Part shown: positions 4,663 through 6,675 of the stretch, in pieces
Layout: every line of letters starts with the position of its first letter
Position numbering within the stretch: position 1 is the stretch's first letter
From: Burkholderiales bacterium
GTDB taxonomy: Bacteria > Pseudomonadota > Gammaproteobacteria > Burkholderiales > Burkholderiaceae_C
Length of the DNA stretch: 6,675 nucleotides
Assembly (NCBI GenBank): GCA_947453585.1
Contig: CANGHQ010000102.1
Location: 1-6,675, forward strand
Direction of reading: 5' to 3'
Made by a program: the position numbers and the translations under genes
Notes under the pieces: model-generated
The model's database searches: none
What the model saw: only the letters and a program-made list of their open reading frames with translations
Told to the model about the DNA's origin: nothing

Positions 4663-5793
4663 ATGCCCATAGGCTCCCAAACTGCGATTCCTTGTTTGCT
4701 GATGCGCGGCGGCACCTCCAAAGGTCCGTTTTTCAAGGCAGCGGATTTGCCCCATGACCTGGCCACGCGTGACCGCGTGCTGCTGGCGGCCCTGGGTTCG
4801 CCCGATGCGCGGCAGATTGACGGTATTGGCGGCGCCCACCCGCTGACCAGCAAGGTCGGCATCGTTAGTCTCAGCCAAGAGGCCGGGGTGGACCTGGACT
4901 TCTTGTTTGCCCAGTTGCAGCCCGACAAAGACACGGTGGATACCACGCCCAACTGCGGCAATATGCTCGCTGCTGTGCTGCCCTTTGCGCTGGAGACCGG
5001 CATGGTGCAGCCCCAGGGCGACAGCACCACCTTGCGCGTGCTCACGCGCAACACCGGCATGCAGTGCGACATCACGGTAGACACCCGGGGCGGCGTGGTG
5101 CAGTACGAAGGCAGCGCGCGCATTGACGGCGCGCCCGGCACGTCCGCACCGGTGACCATCAATTTTCTGGACACGGCGGGCTCGGTCTGCGACGGCTTGC
5201 TGCCCACGGGCCGTGTCAAAGACCGGGTGACGGTGAACGCCCCGGGCCTGGAGTCCTTTGCCCTGGATGTGACCTGCATTGACAACGGCATGCCGCTGGT
5301 GATTTTCAGGGCTACTGACGTGGGTTGCAGTGGCTACGAAGACGTGGCAGCGCTCAACGCCGATGTGGCGCTCAAGGCCCGCATCGAGGCGCTGCGCTTG
5401 CAAGTCTCGCTGCTGATGGGCCTGGGCGATGTGTCCAAAAAGAACTATCCCAAAATGACCCTGATCGCGCCGCCGCGCGCGGGCGGCACCTTGAGCACGC
5501 GCAGCTTTATTCCCCACGTCTGCCATGACGCCATTGGCGTGCTGGCGGCTGTGACGGTGGGTACGGCCTGCGTGATGCCGGGCTCGGTGTGCGACGGCGT
5601 GGCGGTGATGCCCGACCAGGGGCTTGAGCAAACCGTGTCGGTGGAACACCCCACGGGGGAATTTAGCGTGGCGCTGGGCCTGAACCCGGCCAAGCCACAC
5701 AATGTGACCCGCGCTGCATTGCTGCGTACCGCGCGCTTGCTCATGCGCGGAGAAGTGTTCGTACCCGCATCGGTGTGGGACGGTATTAAGTGA
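4663..5793 (+). CDS. galD: PrpF-family isomerase, probable 4-oxalomesaconate tautomerase (GalD/LigU-like)
   Basis: 376 aa, close to full length for the PrpF/GalD/LigU family, which has a diaminopimelate-epimerase-like fold and needs no cofactor. GalD and LigU shift the double bond of 4-oxalomesaconate so that the hydratase can act, in the gallate and protocatechuate 4,5-cleavage routes. Visible motifs: IPCLLMRGGTSKG at 9-21, LGSPDARQIDGIGG at 44-57, LTSKV with Lys64, NCGN with Cys98, VTCIDNGMP in the second domain, NYPKM, TRSFIPH and VEHPTGEF. Lys64 and Cys98 are 34 residues apart, like the Lys66/Cys100 pair reported for LigU. PCLLMRGGTSKG and TRSFIPH resemble GalD from memory more than methylaconitate isomerase PrpF, but the latter cannot be excluded. 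ATG 4663 has an in-frame TAG at 4648 upstream and no Shine-Dalgarno sequence. Tandem stops TGA-TAG end it. It is the first gene of an operon with dctP. Confidence 0.85.
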   Translation: MPIGSQTAIPCLLMRGGTSKGPFFKAADLPHDLATRDRVLLAALGSPDARQIDGIGGAHPLTSKVGIVSLSQEAGVDLDFLFAQLQPDKDTVDTTPNCGNMLAAVLPFALETGMVQPQGDSTTLRVLTRNTGMQCDITVDTRGGVVQYEGSARIDGAPGTSAPVTINFLDTAGSVCDGLLPTGRVKDRVTVNAPGLESFALDVTCIDNGMPLVIFRATDVGCSGYEDVAALNADVALKARIEALRLQVSLLMGLGDVSKKNYPKMTLIAPPRAGGTLSTRSFIPHVCHDAIGVLAAVTVGTACVMPGSVCDGVAVMPDQGLEQTVSVEHPTGEFSVALGLNPAKPHNVTRAALLRTARLLMRGEVFVPASVWDGIK

Positions 5794-5829
5794 TAGCGAA
5801 ATAAGATTTTTATTACAGGAGACACCAGA

Positions 5830-6675
5830 ATGAAAGCTTTGAAAACCCTGCTGGCGCTGCCCGTGCTGGCTTGCGCCTTGGCCGCGTCGGCGCAAAACGT
5901 AACGCTGAAATTGCACCACTTCTTGCCCGCCGGATCGGCAGCGCAAACCATGTTCATCAAGCCCTGGTGCGACCGCATTGCGCAGGAGTCGGGTGACAAG
6001 ATGAAATGCCAAATTTACCCGTCCATGCAACTCGGTGGCACGCCGCCCCAGCTGTTTGACCAGGTCAAGGACGGTGTGGTGGATGTGACGTGGACGCTGC
6101 TTGGCTATTCGGCCGGGCGCTTTCCGCTGGTGGAGGTGTTCGAATTGCCTTTCATGATGCAAAGCCCCGAGGCCACCAGCAAGGCGGTGTGGGACTATGT
6201 GCAGCTCAATGACATGGGCGAGTTCAAGGACATCCATCCGCTGGCCTTTCATGTGCACGGCGACGGTGTGTTCCATATGGTCAACAAGCCCATCAAGGTC
6301 ATGGCCGACTTGAAAGACATGAAAGTCCGCGCTCCCACGCGCCAGACCAACAAAATGCTAGCCGCCCTGGGCGCCACGCCCGTGGCCATGCCTGTCCCGC
6401 AGGTGAGCGAGGCCTTGGCCAAGTCGGTGATCGACGGTGCTTTGGTGCCCTACGAGGTGGTGCCCGCAGTCAAGATCCAGGAATTGGTGAAGTTCCATTC
6501 CGAGACCGATCCGGTGGAGCCTGCGATTTACACCTCGGTGTTTGTTTTGGCCATGAACAAGGCCAAGTACGACAGTCTGCCCGCAGACCTGAAAAAGGTC
6601 ATCGATGCCAACAGCGGCAAGGCGCTCTCAGGCATTGCAGGCAAGGCCTTTTTGGCGGCGGACGAGGAGGGCAAA
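5830..6675 (+). CDS. dctP: TRAP transporter solute-binding protein, DctP family (3' truncated)
   Basis: 282 codons are present and the frame runs open to the window end; family members have ~325-340 residues, so ~50 are missing. The protein binds an organic acid in the periplasm and hands it to the DctQM membrane subunits, presumably encoded just downstream. Residues 1-21 are a Sec signal peptide (MKALKTLLALPVLACALAASA, cleavage after ASA at Gln22). LKLHHFLPAGS (26-36), IYPSMQLGG (62-70), QLFDQVKDGVVDV, ELPFMM and KVRAPTR with Arg167 follow the DctP order; the conserved Arg normally clamps the substrate carboxylate, and GATPVAMP and VIDGALVPYE come after it. Cys47 and Cys60 could form a disulfide. 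ATG 5830 has a strong AGGAG at 5817-5821, 8 bases upstream. It lies 36 bases after the tautomerase gene with no terminator between, so they are probably co-transcribed. The ligand is unknown; context favours an aromatic acid or a tricarboxylate-like acid. Confidence 0.92.
   Translation, partial: MKALKTLLALPVLACALAASAQNVTLKLHHFLPAGSAAQTMFIKPWCDRIAQESGDKMKCQIYPSMQLGGTPPQLFDQVKDGVVDVTWTLLGYSAGRFPLVEVFELPFMMQSPEATSKAVWDYVQLNDMGEFKDIHPLAFHVHGDGVFHMVNKPIKVMADLKDMKVRAPTRQTNKMLAALGATPVAMPVPQVSEALAKSVIDGALVPYEVVPAVKIQELVKFHSETDPVEPAIYTSVFVLAMNKAKYDSLPADLKKVIDANSGKALSGIAGKAFLAADEEGK

Noticed and set aside
4603..6276. 557-codon minus-strand frame, the longest open frame in the window
   Set aside because: His/Gln/Arg-rich shadow opposite the galD-like and dctP genes, whose conserved motifs are clear; long antisense frames are common in G+C-rich DNA.
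1..6675. CRISPR arrays, transposase genes, tRNA/rRNA genes, phage attachment sites
   Set aside because: No regularly spaced repeats, terminal inverted repeats, target duplications or tRNA-like folds were seen; the G+C-rich coding style is uniform across the genes.

Overview
This 6.7 kb stretch of G+C-rich chromosomal DNA carries seven protein genes, two of them cut by the window edges. The phasin (polyhydroxyalkanoate storage), the LysR / 4-oxalomesaconate-tautomerase / TRAP-transporter set, and the overall protein style all suggest a betaproteobacterium of the order Burkholderiales, most likely a Comamonadaceae member (Rhodoferax/Polaromonas/Comamonas-like). That placement is inferred from recognised protein families, not from a database search.

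Layout. Left edge: the 3' end of a patatin-like phospholipase gene (+). Next, on the minus strand, come a phasin gene (phaP-like), a long structured 3' trailer, and a clear intrinsic terminator. The 350-base gap at 1066-1414 separates the phasin from a rightward cluster. It holds a phasin promoter with a perfect TATAAT, two matching TGTTGC-N3-GCARCA inverted repeats that flank the promoter and look like PhaR operators, a run of A/T tracts, and a near-perfect FNR/ANR-type box. The rightward cluster is an acyl-CoA thioesterase of the 4HBT fold, a nitroreductase-family flavoprotein overlapping it by ATGA, and a D-2-hydroxyacid dehydrogenase 34 bases further on.

Right part: a LysR-type regulator (-) converges on the dehydrogenase. 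It is divergent from a PrpF/GalD/LigU-family isomerase gene that is followed after 36 bases by a TRAP-type periplasmic solute-binding protein, cut by the window end. The 142-base divergent region contains a perfect 15-bp palindrome with LysR-type T-N11-A geometry. The most economical reading is a LysR-controlled catabolic operon that imports an organic acid through a TRAP transporter and processes it through a 4-oxalomesaconate-type intermediate (the lower protocatechuate 4,5-cleavage / gallate route).

Nothing here looks like a mobile element, CRISPR array, tRNA or rRNA. I see no clearly new biological system. The most worthwhile leads are the regulatory architecture of the phasin promoter, the LysR palindrome, and the unusual pairing of a GalD/LigU-like tautomerase with a TRAP transporter.
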